DNA of 43,563 bases from Acidobacteriota bacterium (lineage in GTDB: Bacteria; Acidobacteriota; Blastocatellia; Chloracidobacteriales; Chloracidobacteriaceae), in assembly GCA_016208495.1 (NCBI GenBank), contig JACQXX010000035.1, forward strand, positions 1 through 43,563. The letters are read 5' to 3'. Positions 9,182-17,668 of the stretch are shown here, one piece after another. The notes beneath the pieces are model-generated. The model saw only the letters and a program-made list of their open reading frames with translations, was not told the DNA's origin and made no database searches. Every line of letters starts with the position of its first letter. Position 1 is the first letter of the stretch. A program made the position numbers and the translations under genes.

Positions 9182-9348
9182 CAGGGTTCAGGGTTCAGGG
9201 TTCAGGGCCAGATACTCCACGTTGAGTGGTACCCGCCAGTTCCCCAGTCTTCATCTTGAGTGGGATCAGTCAACTCATCGCCGAAACCCTGAACCCTGCA
9301 CCCTGAACCCGATTTCAGTGGGATTTTATTTTCTTCTGGGTCCCTCAG
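9182..9348 (-). repeat. GGGTTCA element, copy A
   Basis: On the minus strand this begins CTGAGGGACCC, then an A-rich stretch, GGGTTCA words, a core of about 80 bases and reverse-complement CCCTGAA words. It matches 43290-43442 in the opposite orientation almost perfectly: one base substitution and one extra heptamer in each arm. The eda-like stop codon TGA is part of it. A partial third copy is at 27603-27646. Confidence 0.85.
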
Positions 9349-9998
9349 TACCCACCACCTTGTAAGGTGCGGACGATATCGCGGGCACATTCGGCAATCC
9401 CGGCGTAATTTCCATTTGCAATGTGACCGGGCTGAAACAGACTTTCCCGAATCCCAACCACGGTGGCGCCGACAGCAAAGTAATCATTGAGTGTTTCAAC
9501 CGTGATTCCGCCACCGGCCATAAAATTGACGTCGGGGAGCAGTTCGTGCAACTGCTTGACATAGGCGGCGCCGCCCAGCAAACCGACTGGGAAAATATTG
9601 ACCAGTGGGACGCCAAACGAGACTGCCGAAATGATTTCAGTCGGTGTGGCCGCTCCTGGAATCGCAAACACATTATGGGAGCAGCAAAATTCGATCAATG
9701 AGGCGTTCGTATGAGGCGCGGTAATAAATTGGGCATTGGCCTTGATGACTCGATCCGCCATCTCCACGTTGGTGATGGTACCGCCGCCAATCAAAACCCG
9801 CTCGCCAAATTTGCGTCGCAGATCAGCAATCACCCGAATGGCGCCAGGGGCCTGATATGGGACTTCAATAATTTTAATGCCTCCCATAATCGCAGCTTCA
9901 GCCGCTTTGAGCGCCAGATCAGCCGAGGTGGCTTGCAAGATTCCGACCACCCGGTGTTGTCGAAAGAATGCCAGTTGCTGCTCAAATAATGGGTTCAT
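9345..9998 (-). CDS. KDPG/KHG aldolase-family (Eda-like) protein lacking the Schiff-base lysine
   Basis: 217 residues with the TIM-barrel layout of Eda: VVGILQATSADLAL at the N-terminus, IKIIEVPY with the conserved E45, GGGTITN, FAIPGAATPTE and FMAGGGITVETLNDY. In true KDPG aldolases a lysine before FP (K133 in E. coli) forms the Schiff base and R49 binds substrate; here those positions read N134 (PLVNIFPV) and Q49. Aldolase activity by the class I mechanism is therefore doubtful. A related isomerase-like or binding role, or another substrate, is possible. The stop codon lies in the GGGTTCA repeat element. Confidence 0.75.
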   Translation of the reverse strand: MNPLFEQQLAFFRQHRVVGILQATSADLALKAAEAAIMGGIKIIEVPYQAPGAIRVIADLRRKFGERVLIGGGTITNVEMADRVIKANAQFITAPHTNASLIEFCCSHNVFAIPGAATPTEIISAVSFGVPLVNIFPVGLLGGAAYVKQLHELLPDVNFMAGGGITVETLNDYFAVGATVVGIRESLFQPGHIANGNYAGIAECARDIVRTLQGGGY

Positions 9999-10036
9999 AA
10001 CCGGGAGAGGTGAACGGAATTGGGGTTGGTAACCTA

Positions 10037-10196
10037 TGACTGGTGACTGGTGACTGGTGACTGGTGACTGGTTCTTCTTCGAAAGTATTGATTGCTAACC
10101 ACTAACCACCAACCACCAACCACCAACCACTCTTTGGTTCTTGGTTCCCCCGAAGGTATTGGCTCCAAAGTACCAAGCACCAGATACTTTACAAGC
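10037..10196. repeat. Chimeric heptamer element (TGACTGG left arm, CAACCAC right arm)
   Basis: Five copies of TGACTGG (10037-10071) are followed by TTCTTCTTCGAAAGTATTGA and then TAACCAC x2 plus CAACCAC x3 (10096-10130). The spacer is the core seen in the GTGGTTA family, but the left arm belongs to another word. A second, weaker unit (GGTTCTTGG..., CCAAGCACCAG) continues to about 10196. Confidence 0.75.
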
Positions 10197-10200
10197 CAGT

Positions 10201-10821
10201 CTACCCACGCAAAATAACGCGCGCTGGGGCGCCATCGCTATCCTGAATTTTCATTGGGAGACAAATCAGCTCATATTCACCGGCGTCAACTTCGCTTAAA
10301 TTGAGCCCTTCAATAATTACCACGCCGTTTGAGAGCAATTCCAGATGGGTTGGAAACGAGGTGGAGCCAAATTTTTCAATCGAAAGATAATCAATTCCAA
10401 CCAGTTTGATTCCATTCTCAACCAGCTTCCGGGCGGCACCAGGGGTAACGTGAACATATTCCTGGACAAAAGTATTGCGGCTCCAGAGGTAGGAATTTCG
10501 GGTTTTAAAAATCACCCGCACGTGATCATCCAGATCGACTTCCGAGAGGACTTCCTCATCAATCCGAGGCGCCGTGATTTCAACAATCCGGGTGCGACCA
10601 ATCAATAAATTGAGTGGGATTTCACCGACTTTCCGTCCTGAATCCACAAAATGAAACGGTGCATCAATATGAGTGCCGGTATGGGTGCCCATTCCACAAT
10701 ATGAAACGTTGGCTGGATCACCGTTTGCGATTCGTTGACGGGCCTCAAAAACGACTGGAGGATCGCCTGGGTAAACTGGCATGTGAGGAGTGATCGGAAT
10801 AGATATGTCGTAGATTTTCAT
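10201..10821 (-). CDS. Cyclase-family hydrolase, kynurenine formamidase-like
   Basis: 206 residues from MKIYDISIPI. The metal-binding signature HTGTHIDAPFHF near residue 50 defines the cyclase/KynB family of Zn-dependent hydrolases, whose best known member removes formate from N-formylkynurenine. DYLSIEKFGSTSFPTH and EGLNLSEVDAGEYEL are also family-typical. The exact substrate is not settled: no other tryptophan catabolism gene is here, and family members also act on other amides. The ATG at 10819-10821 is chosen by family start; the frame stays open upstream but enters a different small reading frame. Confidence 0.8.
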   Translation of the reverse strand: MKIYDISIPITPHMPVYPGDPPVVFEARQRIANGDPANVSYCGMGTHTGTHIDAPFHFVDSGRKVGEIPLNLLIGRTRIVEITAPRIDEEVLSEVDLDDHVRVIFKTRNSYLWSRNTFVQEYVHVTPGAARKLVENGIKLVGIDYLSIEKFGSTSFPTHLELLSNGVVIIEGLNLSEVDAGEYELICLPMKIQDSDGAPARVILRG

Positions 10822-10843
10822 AGATTTACCAGCATGCGTAGGC

Positions 10844-11030
10844 TCAGCGGAGAGCACGATAGTAACGTTTCGCCTGCAGGTTGTCAAATCCCACCTTGGC
10901 CGCCGGGTTGGAGAACTGAAGGATATTGGGCGGCATGCCACGACCACCCCAGCCCCTCAATTTCTCGTGCCAGATCGGCGTTAGCAACAGGCTGAACGCC
11001 ATCCGGGAACTGGCTTTCGCGTTTTTTCAT
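10844..11030 (-). pseudogene. Possible small frameshifted gene before the cyclase
   Basis: From the ATG at 11028-11030 the frame reads MKKRESQFPDGVQPVANADL, continuing to about GLGW; after a shift near the G-rich GGGGTGGTCGTGG it continues convincingly as PPNILQFSNPAAKVGFDNLQ and ends in RYYRALR with a stop at 10844-10846. The total is 187 bases, one more than 62 codons, so a single inserted base would explain it. The spacing to the cyclase start is 22 bases. No family is recognised; a sequencing error is an alternative. Confidence 0.35.
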
Positions 11031-11146
11031 TTGCAATTTCGACGATTTTGTGGTTTTTGAAGGGTTTCAATTCAGCACCCTCCCTACGTCGGTGCTTCTG
11101 ACTTCGAATCCTTTCGACTTCATTCTTTTTAGGGATTTTCCGTCAT

Positions 11147-12049
11147 ATGTATCCATACCGAAATATCTTATTCTGCACTGATTTTTCCCCACTTTCCCGC
11201 AGCATGCTGAAATATGCGGCTGCCTTTGCCCGGGCCCACAACGCCCGGTTGTACATCCACAACGTCCAGGAAGGGACACTCCCTCCCCAGGCGCTCCGGC
11301 TTTCAGAACGTGCCCTGTCTGAACATGGATATGAATGGCTGATTGCCGTTCGTCATGAACTTGAAGAAATTGGCCAACACGAAGTGGTGAAAGGTCTGGA
11401 TGTCCACCTCCTGTTGACCGAAGGCAACCCGGCAGACGAAATCGCCCGGGTCGCGATAGAACATCAAATTGATCTGGTCACCATTGCCACCCAAAATCGC
11501 AGCACGCTGGGACGCGCCATGGTCGGCTCGACCTGTGTCGCGATTCTGGAAAAGATCAAATGTCCCGTGCTTGTGTCACGACAACCCGCTCACGACTTTG
11601 TCTTTTATCGCGGCTCAGAAACAACGATTGCCCTCAACCGGATTCTCTTTGCCACCGATTTCTCAGACGATGATGCCGCCGCCAAAGCCGTGGCCATCAA
11701 TCTGGCTCGCGAACACCATAGCCGCCTGATCTTTACTCATGCCCTGGGTGTGTTTCTCAACTATGTCCGGGCGGTTACCACGATTGGTACCGAAGACATT
11801 GAGTCCCATGTCCGCAAAGAAGCCACTGGGAAACTGGCTGCACTCCAGGCCGAAGCCGAAGGCATTGAATCCAAAACGGTTCTGGGTGAAGGCCGAACTT
11901 ACTCTGAAGTGTTGCGGATTGCCAAGGAGTCAGACGTTGATCTGATTGTGGTCGGCACTGGAAATCGTCAAACCGGCAACGTGCTCGGGCGCAATACCGA
12001 ACGCATCATGCGTGATGCCAATTGCCCCGTGCTGATCGTGCCAAGCTAA
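11147..12049 (+). CDS. Tandem universal stress protein
   Basis: 300 residues comprising two Usp (UspA-like alpha/beta) domains, about 1-150 and 158-300. Each begins with a typical strand and DFS motif (ILFCTDFSPLSRS, ILFATDFSDDD) and ends with the CPVLV/CPVLIVPS strand. The second domain's nucleotide loop reads VGTGNRQTGNVLGRNTERI, close to but not identical with the G-2X-G-9X-G(S/T) ATP-binding signature; the first keeps LGRAMVGSTC. Usp proteins bind ATP or other ligands and help survive starvation or oxidative stress. AGGGA precedes the ATG by about 10 bases. The divergent neighbour is the cyclase unit. Confidence 0.9.
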   Translation: MYPYRNILFCTDFSPLSRSMLKYAAAFARAHNARLYIHNVQEGTLPPQALRLSERALSEHGYEWLIAVRHELEEIGQHEVVKGLDVHLLLTEGNPADEIARVAIEHQIDLVTIATQNRSTLGRAMVGSTCVAILEKIKCPVLVSRQPAHDFVFYRGSETTIALNRILFATDFSDDDAAAKAVAINLAREHHSRLIFTHALGVFLNYVRAVTTIGTEDIESHVRKEATGKLAALQAEAEGIESKTVLGEGRTYSEVLRIAKESDVDLIVVGTGNRQTGNVLGRNTERIMRDANCPVLIVPS

Positions 12050-12057
12050 GTCCTTCG

Positions 12058-12172
12058 GTAGCGAGTAGCGAGTAGCGAGTAGTCAAACTTATCTGGATTG
12101 CTCTGTTTTTTAATTACTGTCTCCCGTTGAATTGGAAACGACTCGCTACTCACTATTCGCTACTCGTTATTC
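12058..12172. repeat. GTAGCGA inverted heptamer element
   Basis: Three GTAGCGA copies plus GTAGTC (12058-12082) are followed after about 55 bases by the complementary words (ACTCGCTACTCACTATTCGC and on, 12140-12172). The right arm ends 6 bases before the flippase ATG, so it forms most of that gene's leader. Confidence 0.75.
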
Positions 12173-12178
12173 TTTCTC

Positions 12179-13720
12179 ATGAGTACTCCCGCAAAATCTT
12201 CTGTTCACCCCACCCCGGAAGCCACTTTGTCTTCATCCATCAAATCGCCAACTGGTTCCGCTTCTGATACAGCCACTTCGGCTGGACGCGGTGCTATCTA
12301 TATCACGCTGGCCAAGTTCTATTTCATCTTTACCGGATATGCGATCATTTTCACCCTGCCTCGGCTTCTGACCAAGGAGCAGTATGGCGAATATGCCGTT
12401 GTCACGTCGTTTGTCTCAATCATCAATGCCGTCATCATCACCGGCACCCAGCAAGCGGTTTCAAAGTTTGTTTCAGAAAACCCGGCGGCGGCGGAAAGAC
12501 TCAGGTCACGGGCATTAGGGGTTCAGGGAATCCTCGGAACCCTTACCGTCCTGGTGTATGTGCTGCTGACGCCGTATCTGGCGACTCAGTTCTGGAATGA
12601 TGCCTCGCTCATCACGCCGCTGCGAGTTTCAGCACTGATCACCCTGTGTTATGCCTTTTATGCAGTTTACATGGGGTATCTCAATGGAAAGAAAGAGTTT
12701 TTCTGGCAAGCAACGCTTGATACCTCCTACTCGACCTTCAAAATGCTGGCCATTATTGCCTGTGCGCTGATCTTTCGGAGTGTGACTGGTGCCGTGGGGG
12801 GCTTTGCACTGGGGGCCTTTCTCGTTTTGATTTTAGCCATTGGACTGGCTGGCCGTGGGCGATCAACCATTGCACCACATGTCGAACTTGGGACCTACCT
12901 GACATTTCAGTTGCCGTTGCTGGCATTCGTTTTGTGCAACAACCTGTTGCAAAAAGTAGATATTGCCTTCCTGAAAGCCTTTTCCTCAGCCGATCCCACC
13001 ATTGCCAGCGCCAATGCCGGCGATTATGGCGCGCTAATCAACATTGCCAACATCACCTATCAGGCAGTGATTTCAGTCACGTTTGTGGTCTTTCCGCTTA
13101 TTTCCAAAGCTTCATTTGAAAAAGAAACCGGAGAAGTCCAAACCTACATCCGCCAGACCATGCGGGTGGCATTGCTGGTCATGGCACTGCTGGCAACCGT
13201 TTTTTCGTCCAATGCGGCGGATTCGCTTGGGTTGTTATATCCGAAGATTTATCTCAGTGGGGCTGGGGCACTGCAAATCGTGGCGTTTGGAATGTTGAGT
13301 TTCGGCTTGATTTCAGTTCTGACCACGATCATCACAGGGAGTGGACATCCCTGGATTTCACTCCTGATTGGCGCCTTTACGCTCGTGGCCAATGTGGTGC
13401 TGAACTACAAATTGATTCCGGTGTATGGGTTGCGAGGGGCAGCCATCGGAACCACCATTTCCATGACGGTTGGTGCCCTTCTGGCTTGCGGGTACGTTCT
13501 CTTCTCCTTCAAAGCCCTTATCTCCCCTCTGACCCTGGGACGGATTGTGCTGGCATCAGCCGTGATTTATGGACTCCATCTGATTCCACTGACTGGGATT
13601 CTGGTGGTCGTGAAAATGACGATTCAAGGGCTGGTCTACCTGATGATTCTGATTATTACCCGAGAGCTTGGCGCCCAGGAGCTTCGGTTGATTCAAAAAA
13701 TCTTCCACCTGACCAGATGA
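12179..13720 (+). CDS. Polysaccharide/oligosaccharide flippase (Wzx/MATE-like)
   Basis: 513 residues. After a Ser/Thr-rich N-tail of about 38 residues it is a polytopic membrane protein with 12-14 hydrophobic segments. The opening ITLAKFYFIFTGYAIIFTLP and LPRLLTKEQYGEYAVV are typical of the polysaccharide biosynthesis (Wzx-type) MOP transporters that flip lipid-linked oligosaccharides to the periplasm. No glycosyltransferase cluster is adjacent, so its lipid substrate is unknown. There is no Shine-Dalgarno before the ATG: a GTAGCGA repeat arm lies immediately upstream. Alternative starts further in cannot be excluded. Confidence 0.85.
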   Translation: MSTPAKSSVHPTPEATLSSSIKSPTGSASDTATSAGRGAIYITLAKFYFIFTGYAIIFTLPRLLTKEQYGEYAVVTSFVSIINAVIITGTQQAVSKFVSENPAAAERLRSRALGVQGILGTLTVLVYVLLTPYLATQFWNDASLITPLRVSALITLCYAFYAVYMGYLNGKKEFFWQATLDTSYSTFKMLAIIACALIFRSVTGAVGGFALGAFLVLILAIGLAGRGRSTIAPHVELGTYLTFQLPLLAFVLCNNLLQKVDIAFLKAFSSADPTIASANAGDYGALINIANITYQAVISVTFVVFPLISKASFEKETGEVQTYIRQTMRVALLVMALLATVFSSNAADSLGLLYPKIYLSGAGALQIVAFGMLSFGLISVLTTIITGSGHPWISLLIGAFTLVANVVLNYKLIPVYGLRGAAIGTTISMTVGALLACGYVLFSFKALISPLTLGRIVLASAVIYGLHLIPLTGILVVVKMTIQGLVYLMILIITRELGAQELRLIQKIFHLTR

Positions 13721-13724
13721 CATC

Positions 13725-14095
13725 TGACAAGGTGACAAGGTGACAGGGTGACAAAATGACAAGGTGACAAAATGACAAGGTGACAGGATTGAAAATAAAC
13801 AAGTTTGGGGACTGTCCAAATTTTTCTGTAACCAGTTAATTTAACCTGGAAAAACCAGGTGATTAGCTCTTTCTTTAGTCACTAAATATTGAATATAAAC
13901 AGTTTATCTAAACTTAAAAACGAGCTAAAAATTCAGTTTAGCCATTTACACAAAAAACCAAAAAGTCTCCATTTTGTCACCCGGTCACCCTGTCACCCTG
14001 TCACCCTGTCACCCTGTCACCTTGTCACCCTGTCACCCTGTCACCTTATCATTCTGTCATCTGATCACCTTGTCAAATGGTCACTTTGTCATTTG
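13725..14095. repeat. GTGACAAG inverted octamer element with long spacer
   Basis: About eight GTGACAAG-type octamers (13725-13787, with variants GTGACAGG and ATGACAAA) are followed by a spacer of about 185 bases and then about 15 complementary octamers (CCTGTCAC, CTTGTCAC; 13971-14095). The spacer contains small hairpins such as ACCTGG-AAAAA-CCAGGT at 13844-13860. It is the longest element in the window and fills the gap between the flippase and kinase genes. Confidence 0.8.
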
Positions 14096-14112
14096 GGTAA
14101 TTGGTGTATACT
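14086..14112 (+). promoter_or_regulatory. Possible repeat-derived promoter for the histidine kinase
   Basis: TTGTCA (14086-14091), part of the last octamer, is followed after 15 bases by TATACT (14107-14112). The spacing is shorter than ideal, so this is weak, but every CTTGTCAC unit in the tract offers a -35-like word. Confidence 0.25.
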
Positions 14113-14181
14113 GGGCAACAATCCTGGTTACCGATTTCTATCAGCACAAATCATCTCATTCCACATTCTGGATCAGATTCC

Positions 14182-17100
14182 ATGAGGCTTCAGTTCTCCT
14201 CGGATTTCCGAAAAATTTTCGGTGAATATCTCCCTGCCCAGGCAATTGATGTGCAGGTATTGCGCCATGCGCTGGAGACGGTTCGAGTTTGTCGCAATCT
14301 GTGGGGGCTGACCCCACCTTGTTTTTGGGTTGCGTCACCTCCCGAACATTGGGAGAAATGGAATCGAGCCCTGGCTGAATTTGAACTGACTCAGGTGCAT
14401 GAACTACTGTTTACCGCCACTCAAAAAGTACACCCTTTTTGGGTGTATCTTTTTTTGGACGCTCAGTTTTCCTGCTGCATTGCGGCTGAAAGCCTTCCCT
14501 CCTCAGGGCCTGATCAGGCGCCGAGACTGGTGGGAAGTATCAGTTTTGACCCACACATTGTTGAAAAAACAGCTCAGTCGCTCCTGCTGCACCAATCTCA
14601 GAAAATCCAGCGCCTGCTGCGTGAGGCATTGCACAATCCTCACCTTGATAAAATCACTCGCCAGATTCACCGGGCGGAAGCCACTGAGCGTTTTGCATCA
14701 TTGCTCACTCAAACCCAGGTTCAGCAGGTACCAGTTCCGACCAGTATTTCCGCGACGGTTTCTCTATCTTACCTTGAAGAATTAATTGGTATTTTGAGTG
14801 ATTCAGCATCGGGTCAGGCTGGTGCGGCGTTGCTTCATCGAGTGGTCAATGCCATTGCACACCTGACAGATTACCGGCTGGTGCTTGTCTCTTTGTTTAA
14901 AGAAGAGTTTCCCTATCGTGATTTGGTGGGATGTGACGCCATTCCGGCTGAAATTCTGGAGCGTATCCACCAGATTCCATTTCCACAGGATGAATTCCGA
15001 CAATTGCTTCATCTGGGTGAACCAATCCAGGTTGGCATGCTTGGTCAGGCACTCTACTTTCCACCCAGGCTCCATCATGTTTTAGAGCGTGAAAATCTTT
15101 ATAAAAGCCCTGAGTCTTACACCGGAGGCCAGGGGAAGTGGAATAAAAACGATGAACTGTTTGTCCCGATTGTAAGTCAGGATGGTGAATATCTGGGGGT
15201 GATGTCCCTCGATGATCCACGATCCGGTCTGGCCCCGACTGAACAAAGCGTGTTACCAGTGATTGCCTTTGCCCGGCAAATTTCCCTGATTCTGGAGCGC
15301 CACCGGGTCGAACAAGAAATGGAAGGCATGCTGATTCAGCTTTCGGTCAACAACAGTGAGTTGGCTGGATTGAATCTGGTGCTTGAAACCACCAGCCGTT
15401 CCATGGACCGGCACGGGGTGTTGGAGGGGGCGCTCAAAATCCTCGACGTGGTTGACCTCGAAGCCGCCGCCATCTTGACGCTTGATGAAACACGCGAACA
15501 GCTACGACTCGAACATGTCAGCAATGTTCCCGATTCACTCTGCCGCTTGATGTATGACTTTGGGATTGAATGTTTTACAGTGGGATTGAAAACCACTCGT
15601 GGCGAATTGGAAATCCACGACCTTGAAACCATCCATACCTCACTTCCCCATCTCAAGCAAACACTCCACCGGGAACAAATCCAAACCCTGGTCAGTGTTC
15701 CACTTTCGGGCCGAAATGGTGTGCTGGGCGTGATGGTCTTATGGTCGCACGAAAAACGGAGTTTCTCCGCCCCGGATTGCCGCTTATTGGCCAACGTTGG
15801 AAAACAGGTGGGACTGGCCCTTGAAACAACCCAGTTGTTTGAGCATTCGCATCGGTTGGCCACCCAAATGAGTGCGTTGTTTGAAGTTGGCAAAAGCATC
15901 ACTTCACATCTGGCGCTCAAACCGTTGCTGGATTCAGTGACCCAGAATGCCGCCACGCTTTTAAATGCCGATCAGGTCTCGGTGGCGCTCCTTGACGATT
16001 CTCATGCGGTGACGGAGTTAACCAAGTGGATTCGCCCGATCCCGCCAGGGCTGATGGTTATTAATTCCGATACACCTCCGGGCACACCACCGCCAACAGA
16101 TAAAACACCGCCGAATGGAATTCTGCTCAGCCTGCCCATCCGCACCACTCATCCTGAAACGGGTGAGGCACGACAAATTGGTATGTTTCATGTTGGTCGA
16201 AATTCACCCCGCCAGCCATTTTCTCAGATTGAAATTGAAATGCTCAACAACCTCACGACCCACGTCTCAATCGCGGTCGAGAACGCGCGAGCCTTTGAAG
16301 CTGAGCACAAACGCAGCAAACAATTCCGGTTGATCAATACTTTTTTGCGTGAAATCAGTGCCATCCTTGACTCTGAGAAAATGCTGAAACGGGCCGCGCA
16401 AGTTATTTGTGACAATTTCGGGTACGTGCATGTCTCAGTACATCTCTATCATCTGGAAGCGCAACTGGTCATGGTTCGAGCCGTGGTTGGCAACCAGGTG
16501 GCGGTTGGGTGGAATATTGGGGACGTTTTGCCCTGTACCCAGGGCATTCTCCACCGGGCGATCCAAACCAAACAAACCGTCAAAATTGATGACGTGCGGA
16601 AAGTAAAGGATGATCTGGTCAGCATTCCCGAAGCCCGTTCGCGACTGGCAATTCCGATTCTGCGTGGGAATGAAGTCATCGGCGTGTTGCTGCTTGAACA
16701 TTCCGACCCAGGTCATTTTGACCGAAGTGATGTGATTACGGCTGAAATTCTGGCCGATGGAATCGGAGTGGCACTGCGTAAGACCGAACTCTACAACGAG
16801 GTCATGCTGGCCAACACCCAGCTTCAGGAGATGATTCGGGTCAAGGATGATCTGGTTTCGATGGTTGCCCATGATTTCCGCTCGCCGCTTACCACAATCC
16901 AGGCGTATAGCGAGGTCTTGTCCGATCAAACGGAAGACTCCAGCACCAAACGCTATTTGCAGATTATCAACCAGCAGTCACGCCATCTGGCCCGGCTGGC
17001 CAATGACACGCTGACGATGTCGCGACTCGAATCACATAAAATGAACTTTGAGTTTCAACCGGTGTATTTGCGGGAACTCATTGAACTGGTTCTGGATAGC

Positions 17101-17565
17101 CGGTTTGTTGAAACCAACGTCACCTTTGAGACAATGTGGCCGGAAACACCAATCGTGGTGTCGGCGGATTCCGGACGCCTTCAGGAAGTGTTTGATAATT
17201 TGATTGGGAATGCGGTGAAATACTCACCCGCTGGTGGAAAGGTCGTGATCGAAGGGTCGGTTCAGGGAGATATCGCCTGCCTCTCAATTACAGATCAGGG
17301 CATTGGGATTGCCAAAGAAGATCTTCCAAAACTCTTTGAGCGATTTCAACGCATGGGGAACGCCCGAAAACTTCGGATCCCCGGCACCGGGCTGGGACTC
17401 TATATCTGTCGCTCAATTATCGAGGCCCACAACGGGCAAATTGAAGCCGAAAGCGAATTGGGCACAGGCTCGACCTTTCGGGTTTTTATTCCACTCCATC
17501 AACCAGACAAGGCTGAAATCTCTTCAGAAAACGAAAGGCGAACCGAAACCATCGATTCGCCTTAG
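14182..17565 (+). CDS. Soluble four-GAF sensor histidine kinase
   Basis: 1127 residues with no membrane segment. Four GAF-type sensor domains occur in series, roughly at 205-375, 395-550, 565-705 and 718-870 (recognisable GVMSLDD, GVMVLWS and GVLLLEH strands). They are followed by HisKA with the phosphoacceptor H897 in MVAHDFRSPLTT and a complete HATPase: N-box DNLIGNAVKYSP near 1005, DQGIGI, LFERF and GTGLGLYI near 1070. The first 200 residues match nothing I recognise. It would autophosphorylate in response to cytoplasmic small molecules or light/redox signals bound by GAF. No response regulator is adjacent. The ATG at 14182 is preferred to a start 27 codons upstream, which would read through non-protein-like sequence. 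Confidence 0.9.
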   Translation: MRLQFSSDFRKIFGEYLPAQAIDVQVLRHALETVRVCRNLWGLTPPCFWVASPPEHWEKWNRALAEFELTQVHELLFTATQKVHPFWVYLFLDAQFSCCIAAESLPSSGPDQAPRLVGSISFDPHIVEKTAQSLLLHQSQKIQRLLREALHNPHLDKITRQIHRAEATERFASLLTQTQVQQVPVPTSISATVSLSYLEELIGILSDSASGQAGAALLHRVVNAIAHLTDYRLVLVSLFKEEFPYRDLVGCDAIPAEILERIHQIPFPQDEFRQLLHLGEPIQVGMLGQALYFPPRLHHVLERENLYKSPESYTGGQGKWNKNDELFVPIVSQDGEYLGVMSLDDPRSGLAPTEQSVLPVIAFARQISLILERHRVEQEMEGMLIQLSVNNSELAGLNLVLETTSRSMDRHGVLEGALKILDVVDLEAAAILTLDETREQLRLEHVSNVPDSLCRLMYDFGIECFTVGLKTTRGELEIHDLETIHTSLPHLKQTLHREQIQTLVSVPLSGRNGVLGVMVLWSHEKRSFSAPDCRLLANVGKQVGLALETTQLFEHSHRLATQMSALFEVGKSITSHLALKPLLDSVTQNAATLLNADQVSVALLDDSHAVTELTKWIRPIPPGLMVINSDTPPGTPPPTDKTPPNGILLSLPIRTTHPETGEARQIGMFHVGRNSPRQPFSQIEIEMLNNLTTHVSIAVENARAFEAEHKRSKQFRLINTFLREISAILDSEKMLKRAAQVICDNFGYVHVSVHLYHLEAQLVMVRAVVGNQVAVGWNIGDVLPCTQGILHRAIQTKQTVKIDDVRKVKDDLVSIPEARSRLAIPILRGNEVIGVLLLEHSDPGHFDRSDVITAEILADGIGVALRKTELYNEVMLANTQLQEMIRVKDDLVSMVAHDFRSPLTTIQAYSEVLSDQTEDSSTKRYLQIINQQSRHLARLANDTLTMSRLESHKMNFEFQPVYLRELIELVLDSRFVETNVTFETMWPETPIVVSADSGRLQEVFDNLIGNAVKYSPAGGKVVIEGSVQGDIACLSITDQGIGIAKEDLPKLFERFQRMGNARKLRIPGTGLGLYICRSIIEAHNGQIEAESELGTGSTFRVFIPLHQPDKAEISSENERRTETIDSP

Positions 17566-17609
17566 GTTGAGGAGTTTGAGTGGGTTCTGCCAATATCTGG
17601 TGGATTATG

Positions 17610-17635
17610 AACCCTGAAAAAGCCAGGTTGTTTTT
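17610..17635 (+). terminator. Weak terminator-like hairpin after the kinase
   Basis: AACCCTG (17610-17616) pairs with CAGGTT (17624-17629) apart from one bulged C, across a 7-base loop, followed by GTTTTT. It lies 45 bases after the kinase stop, in a convergent gap. Confidence 0.4.
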
Positions 17636-17668
17636 CTGCAACAAGATAGCTTTTTCTTCATTCTTCAT

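Noticed and set aside
14101-14181. 27-residue upstream extension of the histidine kinase
   Set aside because: It starts within a promoter-like region directly after the repeat tract and does not look like protein.
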